Below are positions 19,644 through 28,898 of a DNA stretch of 64,000 nt, piece after piece. Numbering within the stretch: position 1 is the stretch's first letter; every line of letters begins with the position of its first letter. The DNA comes from Gracilaria domingensis (Eukaryota; Rhodophyta; Florideophyceae; Gracilariales; Gracilariaceae): positions 62,001 to 126,000 of the forward strand of contig VCMS01000142.1 in NCBI GenBank assembly GCA_022539475.1, read 5' to 3'. Below the pieces are notes generated by a model. It had not been told where the DNA came from and ran no database searches. It saw nothing but the letters and a program-made list of their open reading frames with translations. The position numbers were made by a program, and so were the translations under genes.

Positions 19644-21692
19644 ATGAGCTCCGCGCAGTATCCCATCCCCAAGCCTCCGGCGGCCGCGCCCGACTCGGAG
19701 AAGCGCAACTCATCCAACTCCTATGTCGGCGGCGACTGGTTCGATACCCCCACACTGCAATCAAAGCGCACCCAACATCCACCTCAGCGGCTGCGTAGCA
19801 CGCCGCCGCCGCCGCCGCCTCCCCCTCCGCCTCCAGCTCCAAATGCTTCCGACTCCGCCTCCAACGGCTTTTCAGTCTTTCAGCCGCGCTCGCGTGGCGA
19901 GCGCAAACCTTACCCGCAAAACAGGCAATCCTCAAATGCAGCTCAACATGAACCCTCCCCGTCGGGCACACGCCGCTTACCCTCCCTTCCTGGTTACATG
20001 AGCAGTGAAAACTTCCGGAAGTTCCAAACGAAGAGTGCGCCAACTCTCTGCTTTACGGACAGTAGCGTCACTTCTTTTCAATTCAGAAACTTAGCTCCTC
20101 GTCCTCCACCACCACCCCCTCGCCTCAAGCCTAATACTCCTGTGGTCAACCTCGACGATGAAACCACTCCGACTTCTACCGTTCCTGCTCCCCAGAAGCA
20201 GCCTGAGCTTGCTAGAAACCCTCCCTCTGCCCGGCTTTCCCATCCCTATCAAAACGACTTGCCTGAATCAAGCCCTCCCTTGCCACCCGTGCCCAAAAAG
20301 GACCGAAACCCCACAAGGATCTCGCCTCCAGATTTGGGCACCACTCTCAATCATACTAGAGCAACTAGAACAGATGGGAAGCCTCCGGTTGGGCTGCGCT
20401 CCGCACGTCGTAACCGTGCCTCAGAACAACCGAAACGCAATAACGCCGAGACCATCTGCGTCGATGACGACGCAAAACATGGTCTGGTGCCAAAATCGCA
20501 ACCTAGTTCACTGACCGCTCAACAGGCGGTTGTGGTCCCATCACGCTCCCCCTCCCCTGCGCCCAAACCAAACGTATCTGCAAAGCGACAACACCCAATT
20601 GAAAGTCCGAAGTTTTCGAGAACCGCAAAGCGACCGCGCCATGCTCAACACATTCAGAGGCGCTCACTTCGACTGCAGGATAAGCAGAATCCAGACCAAA
20701 CAAATTCTAATCCTACATATCCTTTTACCCCTGGTTTCCACACAGGCAAGAGGTATCCGCAGGATAAAGGTGAATTTCCTCGGTCTGTTGCCACCAAGCC
20801 TCCGCGAGTTATGACGCCATCAGATAGCGACGACGCTGTGACTGTCGTTCAATCCAAGAACACTAAACGGACAAAGCGAAGACTGTACATTCCCTATGAA
20901 AACACTTCGTATGATCACCGGCATGCCCTTTCCCATTTGCAGAAAGAAAATACCAGGTACATCAAGCTCTCTTTCATGGGAATGTCCGATGGAGACTTAC
21001 GAAAGTTGTTCGACTGCGGTGTAGGTATTCCCGATTTACCGTCTGGCGGTCGCCATATTCAACTTAACAATAACCGCTTACGTCACATTACTTCTTACAT
21101 GTTCCAACGGCTCAAGGATATGAAAGTCACCTCACTCATTCTATCATCTAACCTACTAACACAAATCGACCACTCCTTAGTGTTTTGCACTGAACTGAAG
21201 ACTCTAGATCTCAGTCGTAATAACTTGAGGGGCCTCCCGGAACAAATCGGAGATTTGTCGAATTTACACTGCCTCAACGTCTCTGATAACGAACTCACGA
21301 AGCTACCCGCACTCTATCTACTTAGGAAGCTGAAGATTTTGAACGTTGCCAGAAACAATCTTGAGTCTTTTCCAGAGGATATCACTGGGCCAGGGAATGC
21401 ATTGACTGCGCTGGACGTTTCTGGGAATCCGGGTTTTCAATGTTTCCCCGCATGCTGCAAGACTTGGGACAGCCTAGAAGATTTAATCCTGACTGGTACC
21501 GAAATTTTCGTCTATCTTACAAAGAAGGAGCGCAAGTTGCGGGCAAGTGCGCTCATAGAGGAATTGGCAGGGAAATCATTGGAACATTTAAAGAATAGAA
21601 CTAGAAGAAGGAGAACATCTGTGCGCCATAAAGAGACGTCAGATGCACCAACAACACCACTGAGAAAAACTAAAAGTGTGTTGGAAGTGTAG
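19644..21692 (+). CDS. Proline-rich leucine-rich-repeat protein
   Basis: The protein has 682 residues from ATG 19644. Residues 1-430 are disordered, with polyproline runs (eleven Pro near residues 54-64, and PPPPPPR near 157) and basic clusters such as SAKRQHPIESPKF. Residues 440-620 hold about five to six leucine-rich repeats of the LxxLxLSxNxL type (TSLILSSNLLTQI, KTLDLSRNNLRGLPEQIG, HCLNVSDNELTKLP, KILNVARNNLESFPEDI, TALDVSGNPGF). The C terminus is a basic helix and tail. No kinase, signal peptide or membrane segment is visible, so it is probably a cytosolic or nuclear scaffold; polyproline could bind SH3, WW or profilin domains. I do not know a named orthologue. It is divergent from UBA2. 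Confidence 0.8.
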   Translation: MSSAQYPIPKPPAAAPDSEKRNSSNSYVGGDWFDTPTLQSKRTQHPPQRLRSTPPPPPPPPPPPAPNASDSASNGFSVFQPRSRGERKPYPQNRQSSNAAQHEPSPSGTRRLPSLPGYMSSENFRKFQTKSAPTLCFTDSSVTSFQFRNLAPRPPPPPPRLKPNTPVVNLDDETTPTSTVPAPQKQPELARNPPSARLSHPYQNDLPESSPPLPPVPKKDRNPTRISPPDLGTTLNHTRATRTDGKPPVGLRSARRNRASEQPKRNNAETICVDDDAKHGLVPKSQPSSLTAQQAVVVPSRSPSPAPKPNVSAKRQHPIESPKFSRTAKRPRHAQHIQRRSLRLQDKQNPDQTNSNPTYPFTPGFHTGKRYPQDKGEFPRSVATKPPRVMTPSDSDDAVTVVQSKNTKRTKRRLYIPYENTSYDHRHALSHLQKENTRYIKLSFMGMSDGDLRKLFDCGVGIPDLPSGGRHIQLNNNRLRHITSYMFQRLKDMKVTSLILSSNLLTQIDHSLVFCTELKTLDLSRNNLRGLPEQIGDLSNLHCLNVSDNELTKLPALYLLRKLKILNVARNNLESFPEDITGPGNALTALDVSGNPGFQCFPACCKTWDSLEDLILTGTEIFVYLTKKERKLRASALIEELAGKSLEHLKNRTRRRRTSVRHKETSDAPTTPLRKTKSVLEV

Positions 21693-22068
21693 TACGCACT
21701 TAGGTACAAAACCCCTTTTTCGCGCTGAAGGTGACGTTGGTCTCACTTAGCTGCAAAGTATTGAGAGCAATGCCCGTGCTATCGGTATCGAGCTTTTCCG
21801 CGTTTTGTTTTTTGGTGTGATAGCTAAGGCAGTTGCGTCTACGTCAGGATCTTACTCCGACTTCAAACCGGCAGTGTCGCCTTAGGACTGCTGTGGAGTC
21901 CGCACGGTAAAAGTTTTTTGCCCCTAACAATCATGTCCGGGGCGACAACATACACCCCGATGAAGTTGTGTTTTGCGTGGGTGGAGATGAAGATCAAAAC
22001 TTGGCTTAGACAAGATACTCGAGGTAAACAGTCATTCCTCGCTCTTCTGCAGGACTTTGCTCCATAGT

Positions 22069-22089
22069 TCTCTGGACTCCAGAGTCTGG
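22069..22089. repeat. 21-nt palindromic word, copy 1
   Basis: TCTCTGGACTCCAGAGTCTG plus a final G. The core CTCTGGACTCCAGAG is palindromic apart from its centre. The same 21 bases occur at 40778-40798 in another intergenic region. Confidence 0.8.
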
Positions 22090-22386
22090 GCTGTGCCGAA
22101 GAGGAAGTTCTCCCACTTCACTTGCACACACCAAATGCTTTCCAATCTCACTCTCACTCTCGTTTACAGAAACGGTGAAGCTAATTGAAATTCTACGCAT
22201 AGGTGCGAAAGATCCAGTGACCTAAGATGCCTCTTCACCACCATGATCACTACTCTGAACATCCTCGTACGCCTGAGGTTGCCAAAGACCAATGTACCCA
22301 TGACACCTCTATACCGCAGCCACTAACCACCACAGTAGCATTTCCACAACTGGGCTGCGACAAGAAGGTACTGTAGTAAGAAATTT

Positions 22387-22475
22387 GCCTTTTTAAAGAG
22401 AGAGAACTTCCTCTGAGGCTCTACTGTAGTTTAGTAAAAGGAAACTACTGTCCACTATAAAGAAGAAGAAGAAAG
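22387..22475 (-). repeat. Two-hairpin dispersed repeat, copy 1
   Basis: Read on the minus strand, this has the same order of parts as the copies at 59941 and 60077. The parts are a (CTT)n start, TTTGGAC-like box (here AGTGGAC), hairpin GTAGTTT...AAACTAC, second hairpin region AGAGCCTCAGAGGAAG and a CTCTCTTTA end. Copies differ by point changes and one-base gaps. Confidence 0.75.
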
Positions 22476-23052
22476 TACTGCGAAGTGAAATGATTTCGAT
22501 AAAGGACGTTCTTTCACCGACGCTTATCTCCTGCTTTTTCCTACTAACTTCTTCATTCAAGCTCTAGAGACCGGCGTCTATGGGCCTATTGTCCGCATTA
22601 AAGAAGAAGGGCACACCGCAACAAGGCGTTCGTCATGTACCTGTGGACCCAAATGTATAGAAGCGAAACATACACCAGCAGATGCGTTCCTTTCTTCTAT
22701 ACAACTGCTCCCGGAGAGGATTTCGGTGTTATGATAAATACGTGCTGACAATCGTTTTTGCTTTTACTCAGAACTTGAGTTGAGCTCTATATTTATAGAA
22801 CTCAACCGAAGTTCTCATAAAAAGCAATACAGAGAAGAACTAAGCTGTCAGCTGTTAGTCTGCCACTCGTACAAGAACTTTTCCTCTCGCTTTTCTTCAC
22901 TTCAGCACTCCACTGAGGTTCGCTTCCCTTCCAGTTCTACTGAAGTATCACTCCATACATAACATCCGATTTTTGGAGGACCGGCTTTACGAGAAGATAC
23001 CGGTTCAGAGGGTGAACGTTCAGATAAAGATTCCTTTTCTGACTCGCCTAAG

Positions 23053-23535
23053 ATGAAAGAATACACAAATGAAGATGTCGACCTCTACAGGCCATGCATT
23101 GGAAACACTGATGGGGAAGGAGTAGACGAATACTATAATGACTCTTTTGGTGAGCAGAATTTATTAGGAGAGCACTCTTTGAAGGACGACCTCATCAGAC
23201 CGGATACAGTTGGGGGTCTGATAAGGGACACGACGGATCCTGCTATAGAACGAGGGTCAAATAACGCCGAGGAAATTTCAAGGGAAGACAGAGAGGGAGC
23301 GACATCAACCCATACTCCAACTCCGTTTGACTCTCTGAAGAGGAAAGCATATGGGTTCCTGCGCAAAGTATCGGGGTTTTCAGAGAGTGAGAAGGACGTC
23401 GGACTCGCGTTTTCCCATTGCATGGCAGATGACAAAACAAGCCGCTCGGTTCGAAACAAGCAGCTGGCAAACGTCGGTGACTATGTCGTAATCCCCATGC
23501 CTCTTGACGATGACATCGGCATGAGCGTGAGCTAA
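23053..23535 (+). CDS. Hypothetical acidic protein (possible terminal exon)
   Basis: This 160-residue open frame starts with ATG. It is hydrophilic and acidic in its first half (DLYRPCIGNTDGEGVDEYY), with a basic helix in the middle (SLKRKAYGFLRKVSGFSESE) and a short hydrophobic end (VGDYVVIPMPLDDD). There is no signal peptide, membrane segment or known domain. The frame is open for about 25 more codons upstream without an ATG, so this may be the last exon of a longer gene with the rest in the repeat-bearing region upstream. It is not recognised. It could be a chance frame, though the steady amino-acid mix argues mildly for coding. Confidence 0.33.
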   Translation: MKEYTNEDVDLYRPCIGNTDGEGVDEYYNDSFGEQNLLGEHSLKDDLIRPDTVGGLIRDTTDPAIERGSNNAEEISREDREGATSTHTPTPFDSLKRKAYGFLRKVSGFSESEKDVGLAFSHCMADDKTSRSVRNKQLANVGDYVVIPMPLDDDIGMSVS

Positions 23536-24111
23536 TTGTGAAAATTAACACGTAATCATTTCCACGAAGTGTGACGAAGATGCTCAGGGGCCTAATTGTC
23601 ATAAGTAATAATGATGGAAGCGACATCGAGGCTTGTATCTCTTTGCTTCTTCCACAGTTTTGGCACATCAAGCATGGATAGTACATGCTCCATAGCATAG
23701 TGTGACACAGGGTTTCCCACGTTTTAGCTTCTGGATATTAACTCCTCTAGTGTAATTCCTGGAAAGGATAGTATAAAGATTTCTAACCCCATCTAATCGA
23801 AGTGTGCCGCAACAGAGATATATGTTTCTATTCGGTGTATCTCTACATCATCAGCTGACAACAATCGTCTGACGGGGAGGAGAGAGTATTTGCATTTTCG
23901 CCTTGAAGCAGCCTGAATCGGGTAGAGTACAGAGTTTCCCACCCACAAGAAGCCAGTTGCCAATTATCAAAAGCCATTAGTAGTAATGAAACAAGCTTCT
24001 TGTTGTATCTATGTGCATCCGGTTGGACAAGCACTGCAATCTCTGATTAAATATATTTAAACGGCCAGAGCAACTTCGTAAGCGCCACAAAAGCACAAAC
24101 TAATTGTGTGG
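23536..24111. other. Intergenic region downstream of YebC
   Basis: This 576-bp AT-rich stretch lies between the hypothetical frame and the YebC stop. I see no gene or RNA in it. Confidence 0.4.
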
Positions 24112-24954
24112 TTATTCGAGAGTGGCATTTATGAACACATCATCAACGTCTTCTACAGATTGAATCATGTCAACACCGTCCATGTTCTTCTCCATATCCT
24201 CCTCTGAAACAGTTACCACAGTCTTAGGTACCATGGCAAGTTGTGCAAGTTCAATTTGAAAGCCGGCACCTCCCAATGCTTTTTGGACGTCGTATAAAGC
24301 GGTGGCGTCGGTAAGAATACGATACATTGAAACATCATCTGGATCCACGTCGCATTCTTCAGCGCCTGCGTCTACTGCAGCCATAAACAGATCATCCTCA
24401 TCTTGCACGCAATCCTTTGACACATGAATCTTTCCCATTCGCTCAAAGTTAAACGCAACGCTTCCTGGAGACGCTATTTTAAATTTGCTTTTGTTGATTG
24501 CAGTTCGAATATCAGCCGCAGCACGATTCGGGTTGTCAGTTAGAACGTCGATATAAATTGCGGCTCCACCGTGGCCATATGCTTCGAAAGAACTTTTTTT
24601 GTATTCTGCTTGATCGGGACTGGTGGCCCGAGCGATAGCCTTCTCCATTGTGTCCTTCGGAAATTTTACTCTTTTTGCGGCGTCTATCGCTTCGGCAAGC
24701 GCTCTGTTTCCAACGACATCAGGACCCCCTTGCTTCGCGGCCATGGTAATCATTTTTCCCACTCTGGCAAACACCTTAGCCTTTGCTTGCGACTGAGCAT
24801 CTTTACGATGCTTAATCTTCTCGCTGCGTCGCCCCATGTACACATTTGCTGGTGTTCGACTGCATTTGCGAGCAAAGCGTGAGTGACACGGTGGAGTAAA
24901 CGAGCCCAGTGCGGACGGCGCAAAGGCGGCGGAGGTGAAGGGCGTGATTGTCAT
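24112..24954 (-). CDS. yebC: YebC/PmpR/TACO1-family protein, plastid or mitochondrial
   Basis: The 280-residue protein opens with about 38 residues lacking acidic residues (MTITPFTSAAFAPSAL...), with a Phe near the N terminus as in red-algal plastid transit peptides. The YebC core follows: MGRRSEKIKHRKDAQSQAKA, GGPDVVGNRALAEAIDAAK, FPKDTMEKAIARAT, and FEAYGHGGAAIYIDVLTDNPNRA. The last is the family signature. Bacterial YebC2 and mitochondrial TACO1 ease translation of proline-rich or difficult stretches; other members act as transcription regulators. Which role holds here cannot be read from sequence. The third domain contains GAEECDVDPDD, an acidic patch typical of the family. The length (about 240 without the transit peptide) is normal. 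It is a single exon, divergent from the RING gene. Confidence 0.93.
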   Translation of the reverse strand: MTITPFTSAAFAPSALGSFTPPCHSRFARKCSRTPANVYMGRRSEKIKHRKDAQSQAKAKVFARVGKMITMAAKQGGPDVVGNRALAEAIDAAKRVKFPKDTMEKAIARATSPDQAEYKKSSFEAYGHGGAAIYIDVLTDNPNRAAADIRTAINKSKFKIASPGSVAFNFERMGKIHVSKDCVQDEDDLFMAAVDAGAEECDVDPDDVSMYRILTDATALYDVQKALGGAGFQIELAQLAMVPKTVVTVSEEDMEKNMDGVDMIQSVEDVDDVFINATLE

Positions 24955-25490
24955 GCTTGAAAAGAAAGCTCAGGCGGCTGTTGGGTGTCAGCGGGCTGAT
25001 GCGAGATGCGTCTGAAGGTGATGCACAGCGAATGACATTCACATTGTGATCTCACGCGGAACATGTGTCTGGACCACAGCGCGGATCAATGTGGGAGCGC
25101 TGGTAGTCCTGTGGTAGTCGTCCCGAAAAATGTGGACAAACCAACAACAATGCCACGTGCGACGATTCGTGACACGACACATGCAATCTTCCCGAACTGC
25201 CCCAGCACTACCCACTGTCGCTCACAGCAGCTGTCCCTTCCACCCTACGCACCCCACAGCCCACCACCCACAACTCTGCTTCAACCGCCAGCCCAACTGC
25301 AGAAGTGGCGCCGCCCCGCATCATGCATAGGACAGCAGCTCCTACCTGAAAAGCCGGCTGAAATCACTTGCGAAACATCGAGCATACCCATATCTTTCTT
25401 GCCCGCCTTCACAGCAGTTGGGTTTATGCCCAGGTGCCACCTGTCTATCGCCGCAATCTGTCTTAACTTTTCGTGCTCCAGCAACTTCAA
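24955..25490. promoter_or_regulatory. Divergent region, YebC / RING ligase
   Basis: This is a 536-bp head-to-head spacer. It contains C-rich, CA-rich tracts (about 25200-25320) but no recognisable gene. Confidence 0.45.
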
Positions 25491-26705
25491 ATGGGAATCG
25501 CTCAATCTCAAGAAGAGGAGGCGAACCCTCCGAATTTTCCGCTTCCGCCTCCAAGACCCATGTTAGGTCCGCGCCCACAGAACGCCCAAAATGTTCCATT
25601 TGCAAGTTTCCGTCCCAATTCCCGTTTCACGCGCTCTGTAGATTATCTGCGCCCTGTGAAGATGGGCCACAGAGTTGAGAACGTCTTCATTGTGCCAAGG
25701 GATAAAATTCGTCTACTACCTTGCTCCTCGAATTCGTCGGTGTATGTCGTGGAGTTTGAATTCAAGGCCGATGTACCCGGTAATCTTTCTGTGTGTTATG
25801 ACGCTCGAGAGGTACTTGATCAAACAAAAATTGGGGAAGACAAAGTTGTAAGAGATATTAAATACATCCCCCCGGGTTTGCTTCCAGCAAAATCTTCGTT
25901 TGCCAAAGGAAACAGTCATGTATATCGCCAGCGCGCAGAGGAGGGACTTGATATGCGTCAACGCAATAAGGCGGATCTCAAGTTCGCTCATGATGGCGTT
26001 TATCCTCTGGTGATACGACTTGATGCGTCCCAACAATTCGATGACCAGCTTGACAGCGCATCCAAGGTTAAGTCACACATAACTTTGGCAGAAGTTATAT
26101 ATGCAGACGGGCAACCGCAGGTTCGTGTTATCGAGCAGAAAGTATACATAGACAAGAACGTCTTTTCAATGGAGGACATGTACGGCATTCAAGCTTCGTA
26201 TAATGCTACTCATGGAGACCACGCCGACTCCGAAGCAGACTCTGCGGCAGAGTGTGTTGTGTGTCTTACGGAACCGAGCACCACAGCTGTTCAACCATGC
26301 AAACATCTTTGTTTGTGTGACGATTGTGCTCGAATACTTACCCTAGAGGTGGAATCATTGCAGAAATGTCCGGTGTGTCGAAGTCCTATTGGAAAGCTCT
26401 TGAGAATCCTTGATCCAAGTCGCGACGATGCAAATCCATCTACCGAGGGTGCTGGTCATAGTTCTGTTCCTGGTGCAGGCGCTACGACATCTTCCAATTC
26501 TGTCATGCCAGCCTGGCATCCTATGCAATATACTTCGCTTCAACCGATGCAAACGTCTTTTGAAGCATCCGTTCGAGGAAGAGCGACGTCCGTGTCAACT
26601 AACAACAGGTACACTCGAAACTCCGTACCTATGCATGAGAGAGGAAGCACTTCGAATTTCAACGAAGGATCGACTCATCCGACAAGCAGAATGCACCTCG
26701 AGTAA
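25491..26705 (+). CDS. LOG2/MGRN1-type RING E3 ubiquitin ligase, likely N-myristoylated
   Basis: The 404 residues start at ATG 25491; the frame further upstream begins with GTG. The N terminus MGIAQSQ fits the myristoylation pattern (Gly2, Ser6), a known feature of plant LOG2 and animal MGRN1. Residues about 75-235 form the domain associated with RING2 (VYVVEFEFKADVPGNLSVCY, RDIKYIPPGLLPAK, DGVYPLVIRLD). Residues about 254-297 are a C3HC4 RING (CVVCLTEPSTTAVQPCKHLC, then CDDC and KCPVC). The tail is Ser/Thr-rich and disordered. These ligases sit on membranes and ubiquitinate transporters or receptors; the target here is unknown. The gene needs no intron. Its 3' end is 192 bp from the PurF stop, convergent. 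Confidence 0.9.
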   Translation: MGIAQSQEEEANPPNFPLPPPRPMLGPRPQNAQNVPFASFRPNSRFTRSVDYLRPVKMGHRVENVFIVPRDKIRLLPCSSNSSVYVVEFEFKADVPGNLSVCYDAREVLDQTKIGEDKVVRDIKYIPPGLLPAKSSFAKGNSHVYRQRAEEGLDMRQRNKADLKFAHDGVYPLVIRLDASQQFDDQLDSASKVKSHITLAEVIYADGQPQVRVIEQKVYIDKNVFSMEDMYGIQASYNATHGDHADSEADSAAECVVCLTEPSTTAVQPCKHLCLCDDCARILTLEVESLQKCPVCRSPIGKLLRILDPSRDDANPSTEGAGHSSVPGAGATTSSNSVMPAWHPMQYTSLQPMQTSFEASVRGRATSVSTNNRYTRNSVPMHERGSTSNFNEGSTHPTSRMHLE

Positions 26706-26897
26706 GAAGTGTAATGTAACAATCAACAGACCCTACACGTTGTGAAACACAAGGGCGGATAAACGCAAACGCTAACAAAAAAGGAAGGCATAAGCGTAGA
26801 AAGGCAAGTTGGACATTAAGAGTTCGGAACTGGTAACTCTTGTACAGCTTGCATCAAACCCCAAGTATTGATGACGAAGACTCACCCGTAGAACGCA

Positions 26898-28457
26898 CTA
26901 GAAACTTTGTTTGACATGTGTGTCCAACACAGGCGGCAGAACTGGATACTCACCCGAGAAGCACGCATCACAAAAGGTAGGAGCCTCATCACCCAGAAAT
27001 TCGTGCATTGCACGCAAGGGCAAGAACGCGAGTGAATCCGCACCGATATATTCACAAGCTTCTTCATCAGACATGCGATACGAAAGCAATTTCTCCTTGT
27101 CAGGGGTATCAACACCATAGAAACAGCCACCCGTAATCGGCGGGCAGGCAATTCGCATATGTACTTCTTTGGCACCGGCTTCTCGTAACATGTGAACAAT
27201 TTTTTTCGAGGTTGTTCCGCGCACAATTGAGTCGTCCACGACCACTAAGCACTTACCTCGGATTAGCGCTTCGACCGGTGCTAGTTTGAGTCTTACACCA
27301 ATATCACGGGCAGTCTGCGTGGGTTGAATAAAAGTGCGTCCGACGTAATGGCTCCGAATAATAGCCTGTTGATATTGAATACCGGACGCGGATGCATATC
27401 CCAAGGCAGCGGGAACTCCGCTTTCCGGTACAGGAACGACTGCATCTGCCTCGGGAAGCGGACAAGCGGAGGCCAGGAGCTGACCAAAGCGATAGCGACT
27501 CATATACACAGAGCGCCCAAAAACAATTGAACTAGGTTTGGAGAAGTAAATATGTTCAAATACGCAAGCATGTCGACGCACGGAAGGGAACGGAAACCAG
27601 TTGGACACATGCCCCTGTCGATCAATAACAACCATTTCTCCGGGCTCAATTTCTCTTGACATGCGCGCATTAACAATATCAAGTGCACATGATTCAGATG
27701 CGAAGACAATCGCCGGAGATCGTCCCTTTAATGGTAGTTCACCCATAACGAGCGGTCGAAAGCCATATGGATCACGCACAGCTATCAAATTTTGACTGGT
27801 GAGCAATAAGATGGAGAAGGCACCTTCCACACGATTTAAGGCATCAGCAGCTTTTCGAGAGAGACCACCAGACGAGCTTACCGAAGTTGCCATTAGGTGT
27901 AACACGACTTCAGTATCACTGCTAGTAGCAAAGATACTACCCCGAAGTTCTAATTCAATTCGCAGCTCCTCCGCATTGGTCAGGTTTCCATTGTGAGCAA
28001 TGGCAACCTGCCCTTCTCGAAAACTGGCACGAAATGGCTGAACGTTTCGAACATTCTTCTCTCCTGCGGTGGAATAACGATTGTGAGCAATGGCGGTGTC
28101 CCCTGGTATTTGATGTAAGGCGTCTTGAAACACCTCGGAAACAAGACCGAGTCCCTTGTATTCATGAAGCGAATCTGCCGTTGCGGATACAATTCCTGCT
28201 CCCTCTTGACCGCGATGTTGCAAGGCGTGTAGCGCATAGTACGCAACTGCAGCTGCTTCGGGGTGGTTCCAAACACCTACCACGCCACATTCTTCTTTGA
28301 AATCGTGCTGTGATGCCAGTGGTAGTGTGCGAATTGGTTTGGATGATGAGGCTGTTACGGCTGGTGAATGTATGTTGCATGTACGACTTGCTGATATGGG
28401 GAGTGAATTTGCAGGTGCACGTCGCAATAAGGTTGGCGTTGCAAATGAGATAGACAT
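26898..28457 (-). CDS. purF: Amidophosphoribosyltransferase (PurF), plastid targeted, Fe-S type
   Basis: PurF makes 5-phosphoribosylamine from PRPP and glutamine, the first step of purine synthesis. The 519 residues open with a transit peptide and propeptide of about 56 residues. The N-terminal nucleophile Cys57 follows, in EECGVVGVW. The glutaminase part has HRGQEGAGI and HNRYSTAG. The PRPP loop VVVDDSIVRGTTSKKIV marks the phosphoribosyl half. Cysteines in ACPPITGGCFYG and FCDACFSGEYP match those binding the 4Fe-4S cluster in the Bacillus-type enzyme, so this is the oxygen-sensitive plant/plastid form. The ATG at 28457 is the first in frame. It is a single exon, 210 bp from the tRNA-Thr gene. 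Confidence 0.96.
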   Translation of the reverse strand: MSISFATPTLLRRAPANSLPISASRTCNIHSPAVTASSSKPIRTLPLASQHDFKEECGVVGVWNHPEAAAVAYYALHALQHRGQEGAGIVSATADSLHEYKGLGLVSEVFQDALHQIPGDTAIAHNRYSTAGEKNVRNVQPFRASFREGQVAIAHNGNLTNAEELRIELELRGSIFATSSDTEVVLHLMATSVSSSGGLSRKAADALNRVEGAFSILLLTSQNLIAVRDPYGFRPLVMGELPLKGRSPAIVFASESCALDIVNARMSREIEPGEMVVIDRQGHVSNWFPFPSVRRHACVFEHIYFSKPSSIVFGRSVYMSRYRFGQLLASACPLPEADAVVPVPESGVPAALGYASASGIQYQQAIIRSHYVGRTFIQPTQTARDIGVRLKLAPVEALIRGKCLVVVDDSIVRGTTSKKIVHMLREAGAKEVHMRIACPPITGGCFYGVDTPDKEKLLSYRMSDEEACEYIGADSLAFLPLRAMHEFLGDEAPTFCDACFSGEYPVLPPVLDTHVKQSF

Positions 28458-28667
28458 TTTGTAAAGCGAGCCCTAGTCGTTCCAGGAGGTGCTGGTCGCA
28501 CTCATTGTGGCTTCCGACCAAACAGAGTAACGCAGACGGCGATTCGATGCAGATCCGCTTGTGCATCGCTGATCATCCACACTTCGCGCTCTGATCTTCA
28601 GCTCTAGCAGGCAACCGCCGGATTCCTATAGATAGCTCAAAAAGTTTGTGTTTTGCGAAAATATTGG

Positions 28668-28741
28668 GCCGGCTTAGCTCAGTTGGTTAGAGCGCGCCCT
28701 TCGTAAGGGTGAGGTCGCGAGTTCGAATCTCGCATTCGGCT
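28668..28741 (+). tRNA. tRNA-Thr (anticodon CGT)
   Basis: The cloverleaf reads by hand: acceptor GCCGGCT, TA, D-stem GCTC/GAGC with loop AGTTGGTTA, anticodon stem CGCCC/GGGTG with loop TTCGTAA (anticodon CGT), then T-arm GCGAG-TTCGAAT-CTCGC. The A-box TTAGCTCAGTTGG and B-box GTTCGAATC are good RNA polymerase III promoters. The acceptor stem has G5-U68 and a C6-U67 mismatch, which is unusual for a nuclear tRNA. There is no intron. Confidence 0.93.
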
Positions 28742-28898
28742 ACCCATCCCAATTTTTCATAATATACCATTACTTCTCATTCACTGTCGGCCGCGCCCAT
28801 TCCCAGACCCCAGATAACCTTTTAGACGCTGAATCTCAACAATCCGAGTTGCAGACCTCGGGGATCTGACCATCTCCAACACATTTTGCGCTTCAAGT

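Larger units (their letters stand above)
21693..23052. other. Gene-poor intergenic region with dispersed repeats
   Basis: This 1.36-kb, AT-rich region has no convincing gene. It holds one copy of the two-hairpin repeat (22387-22475) and a 21-nt palindromic word shared with 40778 (22069-22089). The open frame 22780-22962 has no recognisable features. Confidence 0.5.
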
